A stretch of 64,000 nucleotides of DNA from Bacteroidales bacterium (GTDB lineage Bacteria > Bacteroidota > Bacteroidia > Bacteroidales > G3-4614). The notes beneath the pieces were generated by a model. The model was given only the letters and a program-made list of their open reading frames with translations. It was not told the origin of the DNA and searched no databases. Of the stretch, positions 27,790 through 37,400 are shown piece by piece. Location of the stretch: the NCBI GenBank assembly GCA_015061035.1, contig SUXK01000006.1, forward strand, positions 48,867 to 112,866. The letters run 5' to 3'. The position numbers and the translations under genes were made by a program. The first letter of the stretch is position 1; each line of letters starts with the position of its first letter.

Positions 27790-28794
27790 ATGATAGATAT
27801 AAGAGAAAATATATCAATGAAAACATACCATACATTTGGTATGGATATAACAACGCGTTATTTTGCAGAGTACGATACAGTTGAAGATTTACGCTCGTTA
27901 TTAATCTCTCCTGTAATAAAAAGTAATAATTTCTTACAAATAGGAGGAGGTAGTAATTTATTGTTTACAAAAGATTATCCAGGTGTCATATTACATTCAA
28001 AGATAAAAGATATTTCTGTTCAAGATAATGAAGATTGTGTAATACTGAAAGTAGGAGCAGGGATTGTTTGGGATGATTTTGTTGCGTATGCGGTATCAAA
28101 TAATTGGTATGGAGTAGAAAACCTTTCTTATATTCCTGGAGAAGTAGGTGCGTCAGCGGTTCAAAATGTTGGAGCCTATGGAGTCGAAGCAAAAGACCTT
28201 ATTGAGCGAGTGTATGCTATTGAAGTGGAGACTGGAGTTGAAAAAATATTTACCAACGAAGAGTGTCAGTATGGATACAGAAGTAGTGTGTTTAAGGCGC
28301 AATTAAAAGGACAATATATAATTACTTATGTAGAATACCGATTAGGAAAAACACCTAACTATAAATTGGAATATGGAAATCTGAAGAGTGCAGTTGGAGA
28401 TAATCCTTCGTTACAATCCCTAAGAGATGCAATAATAGATATTAGAAAACAAAAATTGCCAGACCCTTCAGAAATTGGTAGTGCAGGAAGTTTCTTTATA
28501 AATCCCGTAATTGATTTAGATATATTTCTGTCTTTAAAGGAGCAATATCCAAATATTGTTTCATATCAATTGCCAAATAATAAAGTAAAATTGTCTGCAG
28601 CATGGTTAATTGATAATGCAGGATGGCATGGAAAAAGAGTTGGTGGTGCATCGGTATATCATAAGCAATGTTTAGTATTGATTAACGAAAACAATGCAAC
28701 TCCAGCAGATGTTATGGAATTAGCAACTCAAATAAAACAGTCAGTTTATGATAAATATAGAGTTAGTATTGTTCCTGAAGTAATCTATATATAG
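27790..28794 (+). CDS. murB: UDP-N-acetylenolpyruvoylglucosamine reductase
   Basis: A 334-residue FAD enzyme making UDP-N-acetylmuramate for peptidoglycan. N-terminal ISMKTYHTFGMD, FAD segment IGGGSNLLF, YIPGEVGASAVQNVGAYGVE and the catalytic-Ser region GSAGSFFINP are all present. The length and the insert pattern (YGYRSSVFK) indicate a type I MurB. Six bases after the lipoprotein gene; likely one operon glnS-TPR-lipoprotein-murB-hydrolase. Confidence 0.96.
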   Translation: MIDIRENISMKTYHTFGMDITTRYFAEYDTVEDLRSLLISPVIKSNNFLQIGGGSNLLFTKDYPGVILHSKIKDISVQDNEDCVILKVGAGIVWDDFVAYAVSNNWYGVENLSYIPGEVGASAVQNVGAYGVEAKDLIERVYAIEVETGVEKIFTNEECQYGYRSSVFKAQLKGQYIITYVEYRLGKTPNYKLEYGNLKSAVGDNPSLQSLRDAIIDIRKQKLPDPSEIGSAGSFFINPVIDLDIFLSLKEQYPNIVSYQLPNNKVKLSAAWLIDNAGWHGKRVGGASVYHKQCLVLINENNATPADVMELATQIKQSVYDKYRVSIVPEVIYI

Positions 28795-28802
28795 AATTAA
28801 AG

Positions 28803-29558
28803 ATGAAAATTTTATTTTTAGGGACAGGAACATCAACAGGAATACCACAAATAGGGTGTGAGTGTGAGGTTTGTAAATCTTCTAATCCAAAAGATAAACG
28901 ATTGCGTACTTCGGTGTTAATATCTGATGAAGATAAAAACATACTCATAGATTGTGGCCCGGATTTTCGTCAACAGATGCTGAATTATAATATCAAACAT
29001 ATAGATGCAGTATTGTTGACGCACCACCATTATGATCACATCTCTGGATTAGATGAATTGCGTTCCTTTACATATACTCAACCAATGCCTATCTATATGG
29101 AGCAGAATGTGGCAGACTCCATAAAAAGAATGTATCCATATTGTTTTAGCGAAAATAGATATCCTGGAGTTGCAAATATAGATATAAAAATAGTATATAA
29201 TACACCATTTGAAATTTTTGGCAGAGATATAATACCAATAAGATTGATGCATTATAATTTACCTATATTAGGGTATAGATGTGGAAATGTGGCATATATT
29301 ACAGACATGCTTACGATTTCGGACGAAGAGGTGGAAAAGTTGAAAAGTCTTGATGTTTTAATTATAAACGCTTTGCGAAAAAACAAACATATTTCACATC
29401 AAACCCTTCAGGATGCACTAAATATAGTAGAGCGTGTATCTCCAAAGAAAACATATTTAATACACATGAGTCATCAAATGGGATTGCATGATGAAGTGTC
29501 AAAACAATTACCAGAAAATGTATATTTTGCATACGATGGTTTACAGATAGATTTATAA
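28803..29558 (+). CDS. Metallo-beta-lactamase-fold hydrolase (PhnP-like)
   Basis: A 251-residue protein with the metal motif THHHYDH (residues 73-79). The N-terminus MKILFLGTGTSTGIPQIGCE is followed by a cysteine cluster (C19, C21, C24) typical of the PhnP branch, which hydrolyses phosphoribosyl cyclic phosphate. In Bacteroidota this protein occurs without a phn operon, so the true substrate may be another cyclic phosphodiester. Further metal ligands are around DCGPDF and IHMSHQMG. Eight bases after murB. Confidence 0.85.
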   Translation: MKILFLGTGTSTGIPQIGCECEVCKSSNPKDKRLRTSVLISDEDKNILIDCGPDFRQQMLNYNIKHIDAVLLTHHHYDHISGLDELRSFTYTQPMPIYMEQNVADSIKRMYPYCFSENRYPGVANIDIKIVYNTPFEIFGRDIIPIRLMHYNLPILGYRCGNVAYITDMLTISDEEVEKLKSLDVLIINALRKNKHISHQTLQDALNIVERVSPKKTYLIHMSHQMGLHDEVSKQLPENVYFAYDGLQIDL

Positions 29559-29592
29559 AAGCATTGAACACGCTGAACAAACAATATGTAAA

Positions 29593-29624
29593 TTTGTTTT
29601 TTCGTAAAAAAATATCTACCTTTG
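29593..29624 (+). promoter_or_regulatory. Promoter of rho
   Basis: TTTG at 29593-29596 and TACCTTTG at 29617-29624, a full match to the Bacteroidota -33/-7 consensus with 20-base spacing. It predicts a leader of about 290 bases. Confidence 0.7.
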
Positions 29625-29630
29625 TAGCGA

Positions 29631-29919
29631 ATTCCATAAGGGAAAATCTATATATTATCCCAAACCAGAGATAGAATAAGTTTGTTATTAGAATAACTAT
29701 TTTATAGTGTTTGGTTCAAGAATATCTCTCTATTGATAGTAAAATCAATTTTATAAAGAGTGATAGAATAAATGACGTGTGTTGTCATTGAGAATAATAT
29801 CATCTCTAAATATGAGGTGAATTATATTTTTCTTTAAAAAATCCATAGTAATTATATAACAACAGATTATCTGTTATAATTAAACATTAAGGTGGACACC
29901 TTAAATATATTATTATTTC
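29631..29919 (+). promoter_or_regulatory. Long structured 5' leader of rho
   Basis: No open frame is seen here. Complementary pairs are CCAAAC (29660) with GTTTGG (29709) and AGAGATA (29668) with TATCTCT (29723); their order would make a pseudoknot or alternative structures. AACAGAT/ATCTGTT (about 29862-29876) forms a hairpin, and TAAGGTG/CACCTTA sits about 15 bases before the ATG. In other bacteria Rho represses its own leader; a similar role here is inference. Confidence 0.45.
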
Positions 29920-31722
29920 ATGTACAATATTTCAGAATTGAATGCAAAATCTTTAGATGATTTGCACTCTATTGCTAAGGGTATGGGTATAACAAAAATA
30001 TCATCGTACTCTAAGGAAGCATTGGTCTATAAAATATTAGATGATCAAGCCGAAAATGCAGCAATATCGCCAAAGCCAAAGGCAAAGACGACAAAGACTA
30101 AAGAAGTGAATAAAAAAGAGGACTTATCAGTAAAAACTGAGGAGACACCAACCCCTCAGCCAAAGAAGATGATAAGTAGAAAGTCAAAACAAAAAAAAGA
30201 GACACCTGTTGAAACTGTCTCAGAACAAAATGTAGTTGAAGAAAAGAGTACCATAGAGACTTTGCCTCCTACTGAAAATAAAACTATTCAAGAGGAGAAA
30301 AAGCCTAAAAAACGCATTAGAAAAATCGTTTCCAAAAGTGATACTCAAATTGAAGGTAACTCTGAACAAGCAAAAACACCAGAAAAAGAAGATGTAAAGC
30401 CTGAAGAGGAGCAAAAGCCTGAAGCAACGCAATTTCAAACTTTCTTTCCTCATAGTGAACATCAACGATTTGTTCCTCGAAATAAGCAACCACAGCAATC
30501 CTCAGCTCCAATAAAAAAACGGGTAGTTGAACCCGTTCAAGATGAGGTAATTTCGCTTCCAAAACCTGCAGAACAAGCAGAAGTGCAGGACAAAACATAC
30601 GATTTTGGAAATAAAATAATTAACTCGGGAGTTTTGGAAATAATGCCTGATGGGTATGGATTTTTGCGTTCTGCCGATTATAACTATCTAACATCTCCAG
30701 ATGATATATATGTATCACAATCACAAATAAAACTTTTTGGATTAAAAACAGGTGACGTTGTTGAAGGTCCTATACGCCCACCCAAAGAGGGAGAGAAGTA
30801 TTTCCCATTAACCAAAGTTGATATGATTAATGGCAGGTCTCCAGAATTTGTAAGAGATAGAGTGTCGTTTGACCATCTTACCCCCTTATTTCCTGATGAA
30901 AAATTTGATTTGACATCAAATGGAGGAGACAATATATCTGTAAGGGTAATTGATATGTTCTCGCCAATAGGAAAAGGTCAACGCGGATTAATTGTTGCTC
31001 AACCCAAAACAGGAAAAACAATGTTATTGAAAGATATTGCAAATGCTATATCTGCAAATCACCCTGAGGTGTATATGATAATATTGTTAATTGATGAGCG
31101 TCCTGAGGAGGTAACTGATATGGCAAGAAGTGTGAAGGCCGAAGTTGTATCATCAACCTTTGACGAGCCTGCAGAACGTCATGTGAAAGTAGCAAGTATA
31201 GTTTTGGAGAAAGCAAAACGTATGGTAGAGTGTGGACACGATGTTGTTATACTTCTTGATTCAATAACACGTTTGGCACGAGCATACAATACAGTATCAC
31301 CGGCATCTGGTAAAGTGTTATCAGGAGGAGTTGATGCAAATGCACTACACAAACCCAAACGATTCTTTGGAGCAGCACGTAATATAGAAAATGGCGGAAG
31401 TTTGACAATTATTGCAACAGCATTGACCGAGACAGGCTCAAAAATGGATGATGTAATATTTGAAGAGTTCAAGGGAACTGGTAATATGGAACTTCAACTT
31501 GATCGCAAACTCTCAAATAAACGTATTTTCCCCGCAGTAGATATAGTTGCTTCATCAACTCGTAGAGATGATTTATTGTTAGATGATGAAACTTTACGAA
31601 GAATGTGGGTGCTAAGAAATTATCTCTCAGATATGAACTCTGTTGAAGCAATGGAGTTTATAAAAGATAGGATGCTTAAAACAAGTTCTAATGAAGAGCT
31701 GTTAATATCAATGAACGATTAA
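29920..31722 (+). CDS. rho: Transcription termination factor Rho
   Basis: A 600-residue hexameric RNA helicase. The SAP-like N-terminal domain ([18 protein letters not shown]) is followed by a long Lys/Glu/Pro/Gln-rich, probably disordered insert (about residues 45-225). The cold-shock-like RNA-binding domain follows ([20 protein letters not shown]), then the ATPase with P-loop AQPKTGKTM (about 362-370), Walker [17 protein letters not shown] and the Q/R-loop region. Such inserts are usual in Bacteroidota Rho. Monocistronic, with a long leader and a strong terminator. Confidence 0.97.
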   Translation: MYNISELNAKSLDDLHSIAKGMGITKISSYSKEALVYKILDDQAENAAISPKPKAKTTKTKEVNKKEDLSVKTEETPTPQPKKMISRKSKQKKETPVETVSEQNVVEEKSTIETLPPTENKTIQEEKKPKKRIRKIVSKSDTQIEGNSEQAKTPEKEDVKPEEEQKPEATQFQTFFPHSEHQRFVPRNKQPQQSSAPIKKRVVEPVQDEVISLPKPAEQAEVQDKTYDFGNKIINSGVLEIMPDGYGFLRSADYNYLTSPDDIYVSQSQIKLFGLKTGDVVEGPIRPPKEGEKYFPLTKVDMINGRSPEFVRDRVSFDHLTPLFPDEKFDLTSNGGDNISVRVIDMFSPIGKGQRGLIVAQPKTGKTMLLKDIANAISANHPEVYMIILLIDERPEEVTDMARSVKAEVVSSTFDEPAERHVKVASIVLEKAKRMVECGHDVVILLDSITRLARAYNTVSPASGKVLSGGVDANALHKPKRFFGAARNIENGGSLTIIATALTETGSKMDDVIFEEFKGTGNMELQLDRKLSNKRIFPAVDIVASSTRRDDLLLDDETLRRMWVLRNYLSDMNSVEAMEFIKDRMLKTSSNEELLISMND

Positions 31723-31750
31723 TGTAAAGTTCTTAAGATATAAATATTAG

Positions 31751-31780
31751 AAAGAGTGTGTTGCAACACACTCTTTCTTG
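31751..31780 (+). terminator. Terminator of rho
   Basis: A perfect 13-bp hairpin, AAAGAGTGTGTTG/CAACACACTCTTT, followed by CTTGTTT. Confidence 0.85.
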
Positions 31781-31877
31781 TTTATATGTAAAAACAGATA
31801 ACTATTTTTATTGGCATCTTATAATATAACTTACAGAACTTTTTCTCTTACATATTTTATCTTTTGTATATTTTACG

Positions 31878-31885
31878 TATCTTTG
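31878..31885 (+). promoter_or_regulatory. Promoter of the HU pair
   Basis: TATCTTTG, a perfect -7 box 38 bases before the HU ATG. Confidence 0.55.
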
Positions 31886-31923
31886 TAAATTAGCAATTAT
31901 GTTGTTGATTATTTTCAAATATA

Positions 31924-32214
31924 ATGGAATATAAAGAATTTTTAGAACTTCTTCAAAAGAGGGTAGGTAAGGATAAAAGGAGTACAGAGCGTCTCTCTTC
32001 ATGTGTTGTTAAAACATTGAAAGAGCAATGTGCAGATATGAATACTGTATCAGTTAAAGGTTTTGGTAATTTTGAGCCAAAAAAGAAATTAGAGCGTGAA
32101 ATTTTTAATCCTGCAACTGGAAGTAAAATGCTTGTGCCTCCAAAAATTGTATTGACATTTAAACCCTCAACATCAATTAAGAACCAATTAAAAGGAATTA
32201 AACCAAATGAATAA
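31924..32214 (+). CDS. HU-family DNA-binding protein
   Basis: A 96-residue bacterial HU/IHF-like protein. It has helical N-terminal dimer segments (MEYKEFLELLQKRVGKDKRS), VSVKGFGNFEPKKK as the beta-arm entry, FNPATGSKMLVPPKIVLTF as the DNA-bending arm and return strand, and a basic C-terminus. It overlaps the next gene by eight bases, so the pair is co-translated. A nucleoid-associated role is expected. Confidence 0.88.
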   Translation: MEYKEFLELLQKRVGKDKRSTERLSSCVVKTLKEQCADMNTVSVKGFGNFEPKKKLEREIFNPATGSKMLVPPKIVLTFKPSTSIKNQLKGIKPNE

Positions 32215-33415
32215 TAAACTTACCATATTAGATATTGCCGAATCTGTTGCAGATAAAGCAGGATTAACTAAAAAGGAGGCGGAACAGTTTGTTAAAGAGT
32301 TTTTCTTTTTGGCTTCTGAGGTTATATCAAAAGGGGAGTCTCTAACAATTAAAGGAGTAGGAACTTTTTCTCCTGTATGGGTTGATGCACGTACAAGTGT
32401 TGATGTAAATACAAAGGAGAGTATTGAAATACCCGGTCACTATAAATTGTCTTTTACACCCGACAAATCTATGCGAGATGCAGTAAATGCTCCTTTTGCT
32501 GCATTTACAACAGAGGTTGTTACAGTAAATAATGATGACTTGCAAGAGGATAATTCTCAATTGGCTAATGTTGAAACTAATGAACAATCAGAAGATAACG
32601 CATTGGCTCAAAATGAGAATGTTGTAATTGTTGATATAGCAGAACAATCGCAAGATATTGATCAAGTAAACGAGGATGCTCAAGAGGATTCTGATGAAGA
32701 GAACAAAGAGCAATCAGAGAGTGTTGCTGAACAAATTGAAGAAACTATTGAGGATGATTGCGAAAAAACAGAATCAGAAAATAATATATCTCTTACAGAA
32801 GTTGAAACAGAAGATACAACTCAAGTTTTTGATGAAAAGAAAATTGAAAAGGAGTATCGTAAGCACACTCGTAACGGATATATAAGTGGATTCTTGACCG
32901 CTTTGGTACTATTTGTTGTTTTTATTTTTATTTGGAAGTTCTTTATTGATAATGAAAAAGGATTATCTCTTTCGTTCTCATCATTTAATCTCACTTCTTT
33001 AATAGAGCAAAATAGTGATATAGACACTGAGAGTGATAATATCTCTAAGAACAATGCCGACATATCTGTTGTTAATCCCATAGATAGTATTGAGGTTGTA
33101 AAAGTAGAAGAGACTATAAAAACAGAGGTTGTTGATAGCGTAAATGTTGTTGAGAATGTTACTCCTAAAGAACCTATTGTAGAGACAATAACAAGAGGTA
33201 AGTTCTTAACAACAATTGCTAATAAGTATTATGGAGACAAAGTATTCTGGGTGTATATTTATAGAGAGAATAAAATTTGGAATCCCAAAGATCTGCAACC
33301 GGGAGACAAGGTAGTTGTCCCTGATGCAAGTAAATATGATATAGATGCCTCTAATCCAGAGTCTATTAAGAAAGCAAAGGCTCTTGAACAACAGATATTG
33401 TATGAAATAGAATAG
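32207..33415 (+). CDS. HU domain - acidic linker - membrane helix - LysM-like domain fusion
   Basis: A 402-residue mosaic. Residues 1-95 are an HU-like domain (LTILDIAESVADKAGLTKKE, IKGVGTFSPVW, KLSFTPDKSMRDAV). Residues 105-210 are a Glu/Asp/Gln-rich linker. One membrane helix lies at about 226-246 (FLTALVLFVVFIFIWKFF). A Ser/Asn/Val-rich stretch follows, then a LysM-like C-terminus (about 325-375: FLTTIANKYYGDKVFWVYIY ... NPKDLQPGDKVVVPD). It could tether DNA in the cytoplasm to peptidoglycan in the periplasm. The HU arm is shorter than in canonical HU, so DNA binding is not certain. Confidence 0.8.
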   Translation: MNNKLTILDIAESVADKAGLTKKEAEQFVKEFFFLASEVISKGESLTIKGVGTFSPVWVDARTSVDVNTKESIEIPGHYKLSFTPDKSMRDAVNAPFAAFTTEVVTVNNDDLQEDNSQLANVETNEQSEDNALAQNENVVIVDIAEQSQDIDQVNEDAQEDSDEENKEQSESVAEQIEETIEDDCEKTESENNISLTEVETEDTTQVFDEKKIEKEYRKHTRNGYISGFLTALVLFVVFIFIWKFFIDNEKGLSLSFSSFNLTSLIEQNSDIDTESDNISKNNADISVVNPIDSIEVVKVEETIKTEVVDSVNVVENVTPKEPIVETITRGKFLTTIANKYYGDKVFWVYIYRENKIWNPKDLQPGDKVVVPDASKYDIDASNPESIKKAKALEQQILYEIE

Positions 33416-33429
33416 ATATAATATTAATT

Positions 33430-33462
33430 AATTGCGATTTGTTATTTTTAACAGTCGCAATT
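33430..33462. terminator. Stem-loop between HU-LysM gene and moxR, overlapping the moxR promoter
   Basis: AATTGCGA/TCGCAATT with a nested GTTA/TAAC pair. There is no clear T tract, so it may be a weak terminator or an operator; its right arm reaches the -33 element of the next promoter. Confidence 0.5.
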
Positions 33463-33492
33463 GTTAAATTTAAGTATATAGTCTTAACTTTG
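33461..33492 (+). promoter_or_regulatory. Promoter of the moxR-bat operon
   Basis: TTG at 33461-33463 and TAACTTTG at 33485-33492, the latter a perfect -7 box, 42 bases before the ATG. Confidence 0.65.
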
Positions 33493-33533
33493 TGACAGTT
33501 TTTGAAAAATTAATTTATAAATATAAATAAGAT

Positions 33534-34529
33534 ATGAATCAAATGGTTGATATTCGTGAACTTAATGAACTAATTGCAAGTAAAAGTTCTTTTGTGAATA
33601 CAATTACAATGGGAATGGATAAGGTTATTGTAGGTCAAAAACACCTTGTAGATTCTCTATTAATAGGTTTGTTGTCTAATGGACATATTCTATTAGAAGG
33701 AGTTCCAGGTTTGGCAAAAACATTGGCAATTAAATCGTTGGCATCTTTAATAGATGCAAAGTATAACCGAATACAATTTACTCCAGATCTTCTTCCTGCC
33801 GATGTTATTGGTACTATGATATATAGTCCCGCAAAAGAACAATTTCTATCAAAGAAAGGTCCTATCTTTGCTAACTTTGTATTGGCAGATGAGATAAATC
33901 GTGCTCCAGCAAAAGTACAAAGTGCTTTATTGGAAGCAATGCAAGAGCGTCAGGTAACTATTGGAGAGAATACTTATAAACTTGACGATCCTTTCCTTGT
34001 TATGGCAACGCAAAACCCTATTGAACAAGAGGGTACATATCCTTTGCCTGAAGCACAAGTTGACCGTTTTATGTTAAAGGTTATTATTGGTTACCCTAAA
34101 AAAGAGGAGGAAAAACAGATAATACGTCAAAACATATCAGGAGAATCATTTGATTTAAAACCTGTAATTAAACCTTCTGAGATTGTAGAGGCTCGAGATG
34201 TAGTTCGTAAAGTCTATTTAGATGAAAAGATTGAGAGATATATTGTTGATATAGTTTTTGCAACGCGTTTCCCTCAAGATTATGAATTGAAAGATTTGAA
34301 AGATATGATTTCTTTCGGAGCCTCTCCTCGTGCATCTATTAATTTGGCACTTGCTGCTCGAGCGTACGCTTTCTTAAAACAAAGAGGATATGTGATACCT
34401 GAGGATATTCGTGCAGTTTGTCACGATGTTCTACGTCACCGTATTGGATTAAGTTACGAAGCAGAAGCAAATAATATTACCACAGAAGAGGTGATAAGTG
34501 AAATCCTTAACAAGGTGGAAGTTCCCTAA
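33534..34529 (+). CDS. MoxR-family AAA+ ATPase
   Basis: A 331-residue MoxR chaperone-like ATPase. Walker A is EGVPGLAKT (about residues 53-61), Walker B FVLADEINRAPA, sensor 1 MATQNPIEQEGTYPLPEAQ, and arginine-finger region FGASPRASINLALAARAYA. MoxR proteins act with vWA-domain partners, which follow directly here (BatA/BatB). First gene of an eight-gene operon required in Bacteroides fragilis for aerotolerance. ATG 33534 or 33543 could start it. Confidence 0.93.
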   Translation: MNQMVDIRELNELIASKSSFVNTITMGMDKVIVGQKHLVDSLLIGLLSNGHILLEGVPGLAKTLAIKSLASLIDAKYNRIQFTPDLLPADVIGTMIYSPAKEQFLSKKGPIFANFVLADEINRAPAKVQSALLEAMQERQVTIGENTYKLDDPFLVMATQNPIEQEGTYPLPEAQVDRFMLKVIIGYPKKEEEKQIIRQNISGESFDLKPVIKPSEIVEARDVVRKVYLDEKIERYIVDIVFATRFPQDYELKDLKDMISFGASPRASINLALAARAYAFLKQRGYVIPEDIRAVCHDVLRHRIGLSYEAEANNITTEEVISEILNKVEVP

Positions 34530-34549
34530 TTAACAGAAATCTTCATCGG

Positions 34550-35416
34550 ATGGAAACATCAGAATTATTAAAAAAGGTCCGTCAGATTGAGATTAAGAGT
34601 CGCGGATTATCTCGTAATATTTTTGCGGGACAATATCACTCTGCATTTAAGGGTAGGGGAATGGCGTTCTCAGAAGTCAGAGAATATCAGTTTGGTGATG
34701 ACGTTCGCGATATAGACTGGAATGTTACGGCACGACACAATAAACCCTTTATAAAAGTTTTTGAAGAAGAGCGAGAACTTACGGTAATGTTGCTTATTGA
34801 TGTATCTGCAAGTCGTAATTTTGGCGCAGTTGGAGAATCAAAAAAAGAGATGATGACTCAGATTGCTGCAACTCTTGCCTTTTCTACAATTCAAAATAAC
34901 GATAAAATTGGAGTTGTATTCTTCTCTGATAAAATTGAGAAGTTTATACCTCCTAAAAAGGGAAGACGTCACGTTCTGTATATAATTAGAGAATTAATAG
35001 AATTTACTCCACAGAATAAAAAAACAGATATTGCACTTGCTTTAGAGTATGTAACCAATGCAATAAAGAAACGTTGTACTATATTTTTAATGAGTGATTT
35101 TATTGATACAAAGAATTATCAAAAAGCACTTACTATTGCTAACAATAGACACGATATGGTTGCATTGCAAATATATGATAAGCGCGAAGCAGAATTACCC
35201 AATGTAGGGTTAATTAAATTAAAAGATTCAGAGAGAGGTGGGGATATGTGGATTGATACTTCGTCAAAAAAGGTACGAGAACAATATGCTTCTTGGTGGA
35301 ACTCATGTCAAGAAACAATGCAAGATGCGGCACGAAAAAGCGGAGTGGATATAACCTCAATTGCAACTGATGAGGATTATGTTCGTTCATTAATGACTCT
35401 CTTTGAAAAAAGATAA
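34550..35416 (+). CDS. DUF58 domain protein
   Basis: A 288-residue cytosolic protein with the DUF58 signature FSEVREYQFGDDVRDIDWNVTARHNKPF (split here at about residues 41-68), then a vWA-like fold with MLLIDVSASRNFG, a degenerate MIDAS. It regularly accompanies MoxR ATPases. It follows moxR after 20 bases and belongs to the bat operon. Biochemical role unknown. Confidence 0.92.
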   Translation: METSELLKKVRQIEIKSRGLSRNIFAGQYHSAFKGRGMAFSEVREYQFGDDVRDIDWNVTARHNKPFIKVFEEERELTVMLLIDVSASRNFGAVGESKKEMMTQIAATLAFSTIQNNDKIGVVFFSDKIEKFIPPKKGRRHVLYIIRELIEFTPQNKKTDIALALEYVTNAIKKRCTIFLMSDFIDTKNYQKALTIANNRHDMVALQIYDKREAELPNVGLIKLKDSERGGDMWIDTSSKKVREQYASWWNSCQETMQDAARKSGVDITSIATDEDYVRSLMTLFEKR

Positions 35417-35436
35417 TTAATAAAGATAGATAACTT

Positions 35437-36396
35437 ATGTTTTTTTTTAATATAAAAAGATTTCTATATACATTTTTGTTGATGTTCTCAACATCTGTTA
35501 TGGCGCAGAGTGTTATAGTATCAACAAAAATGGACTCTACTGCTATATGGATGGGAGAACAGACATCTATAAAACTTGAGGTGGTTCAAGATAAAGATGC
35601 TCAATTATTGATGCTTATCCCTTCGGATACATTAACTCATGGAGTGGAAGTGTTGTCTGTAACAGAAGGAGATACAACAGATATAAAAAATAATCGCATA
35701 CAGATAAACAAAGATATAATTATAACATCTTTTGATTCGGGATTCTATTATATACCACCAATTAAGTGTATATTGGATAAAGATACTTTTGCATCGGAAT
35801 CATTAAGTTTGAAGGTTGTTCCTGTTGAAGTTGATCAACAAAATCTTGACTTAAAAGAGATAAAAGATGTATGGTCACCTCGCTTTGTTTTATTTGATTT
35901 TATACCCGGATATGTGTGGATTACTCTTTTAGTCCTACTTGTAATTATTGCTGTTATATATGCTTATTTCAAATTCTTTAAGAAAGATGCATTAGAAAAG
36001 TCTCAGGAGATAGTACAGATACCTCCTTATGAGAGGGCTATGGAGGAACTCTTAAAATTGAAAGAAGAGAAGTTATGGCAATCAGGACAAGACAAACTTT
36101 ACTATACAAGACTTATTGATATATTGCGAGAATATCTTAATTTGCGTTTTGGCATAAATGCAATGGAGATGACATCAACTCAAATACTTACCTCTTTAAG
36201 AGAAAACAAAGAGACAAAATTGGTTGAAAAGAATATGAAGAGTATATTAGCAGTAGCCGATTTTGTAAAGTTTGCAAAAATGCGACCATTGCCTGACGAT
36301 AATGAGGCATCTATGCGTAATGCAATATCTTTTGTAGAGGATACAAAACCTCAATCTGAGGAGCAATTAGAAGAGAATCAAAATAATAAAGAGTAA
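35437..36396 (+). CDS. Bat-operon membrane protein with signal peptide
   Basis: A 319-residue protein. The start lies on a T9 run, giving MFFFNIKRF; a signal peptide ends near TSVMAQ (about residue 24). A periplasmic beta domain (25-150) follows, then one membrane helix (WITLLVLLVIIAVIYAYF, about 165-182) and a cytosolic tail of helices. It occupies the usual slot between DUF58 and batA in Bacteroidota and looks like a BatD-related one-helix protein. Function in oxygen tolerance is by context only. Confidence 0.8.
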   Translation: MFFFNIKRFLYTFLLMFSTSVMAQSVIVSTKMDSTAIWMGEQTSIKLEVVQDKDAQLLMLIPSDTLTHGVEVLSVTEGDTTDIKNNRIQINKDIIITSFDSGFYYIPPIKCILDKDTFASESLSLKVVPVEVDQQNLDLKEIKDVWSPRFVLFDFIPGYVWITLLVLLVIIAVIYAYFKFFKKDALEKSQEIVQIPPYERAMEELLKLKEEKLWQSGQDKLYYTRLIDILREYLNLRFGINAMEMTSTQILTSLRENKETKLVEKNMKSILAVADFVKFAKMRPLPDDNEASMRNAISFVEDTKPQSEEQLEENQNNKE

Positions 36397-36401
36397 TTAT
36401 T

Positions 36402-37388
36402 ATGATGATATTTGCAAATCCAGCCTATTTGTGGTTATTGTTACTTCTTATACCACTTGTGGCGTGGTACATATTAAAACAGCATAAGAGTGACGCTTCA
36501 ATAGAGGTGTCAACCACCTTACCATTTGATAAACTGAGCCGAAGTTATAAATATTATCTTCGACATTTACGCTTTGTTTTGCGTATATGTGCATTAATTG
36601 CTCTTATAATAGCCTTGGCACGACCTCAATCAACAAATAGTTGGTCAAATCGTACAACTGAGGGTATAGATATTGTTGTGGCACTTGATATATCAACATC
36701 AATGCTTGCACGAGATTTTAAACCCAATAGAGTAGATGCAGCAAAAGATGTTGCTGCACAGTTTATCTCAGGAAGAGCATACGACAATATAGGTTTAGTT
36801 ATATTTGCAGGAGAGAGTTTTACTATGTGTCCAATGACAACTGATCACTCTGCATTATTAAATCTTTTGAAAGATGTTGAGTGTGGAATGATTGAAGATC
36901 GTACAGCAATTGGAGATGGTCTTGCAACAGCAATTAATAGAATAAAAGATGGCCCTGCAAAATCAAAAACAATAATTCTGCTTACTGATGGAACTAACAA
37001 TGCAGGAGATATAGCACCTGTCACAGCTGCGGATATTGCTAAAACATTTGGTATAAGGGTATATACTATTGGTGTTGGAACTCAAGGTATGGCGCCATAT
37101 CCTGTGCAAACACCATACGGAATTCAGTATCAAAATTATCCTGTTGAAATTGATGAAAACACACTAAAGGAGATTGCTTCTAAAACTGATGGTGAGTATT
37201 TTAGAGCAACTGATAAGAATGCTTTGAAAGATATATTTTCAGAAATTGATAAGTTGGAAAAAACCAAACTTTCTGTTACAGAGTATAGTAAAAGAGAAGA
37301 AAGATTTATGCCGTGGGCAATATTAGCAATGTTGCTTTTGTGTGCCGATATATTATTAAAAAATACAATATTAAAAAATATTCCTTAA
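36402..37388 (+). CDS. batA: Aerotolerance protein BatA
   Basis: A 328-residue membrane protein with N-terminal helices (YLWLLLLLIPLVAWYIL; IALIIALARPQ), a vWA domain with an intact MIDAS DISTS (near residue 97) and TDGTNNAGD, and a C-terminal membrane helix (ILAMLLLCADILL). BatA and BatB form part of a large membrane complex needed for growth after oxygen exposure in B. fragilis. ATG 36402 or 36405. Thirteen bases before batB. Confidence 0.93.
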   Translation: MMIFANPAYLWLLLLLIPLVAWYILKQHKSDASIEVSTTLPFDKLSRSYKYYLRHLRFVLRICALIALIIALARPQSTNSWSNRTTEGIDIVVALDISTSMLARDFKPNRVDAAKDVAAQFISGRAYDNIGLVIFAGESFTMCPMTTDHSALLNLLKDVECGMIEDRTAIGDGLATAINRIKDGPAKSKTIILLTDGTNNAGDIAPVTAADIAKTFGIRVYTIGVGTQGMAPYPVQTPYGIQYQNYPVEIDENTLKEIASKTDGEYFRATDKNALKDIFSEIDKLEKTKLSVTEYSKREERFMPWAILAMLLLCADILLKNTILKNIP

Positions 37389-37400
37389 TCATACACAACT

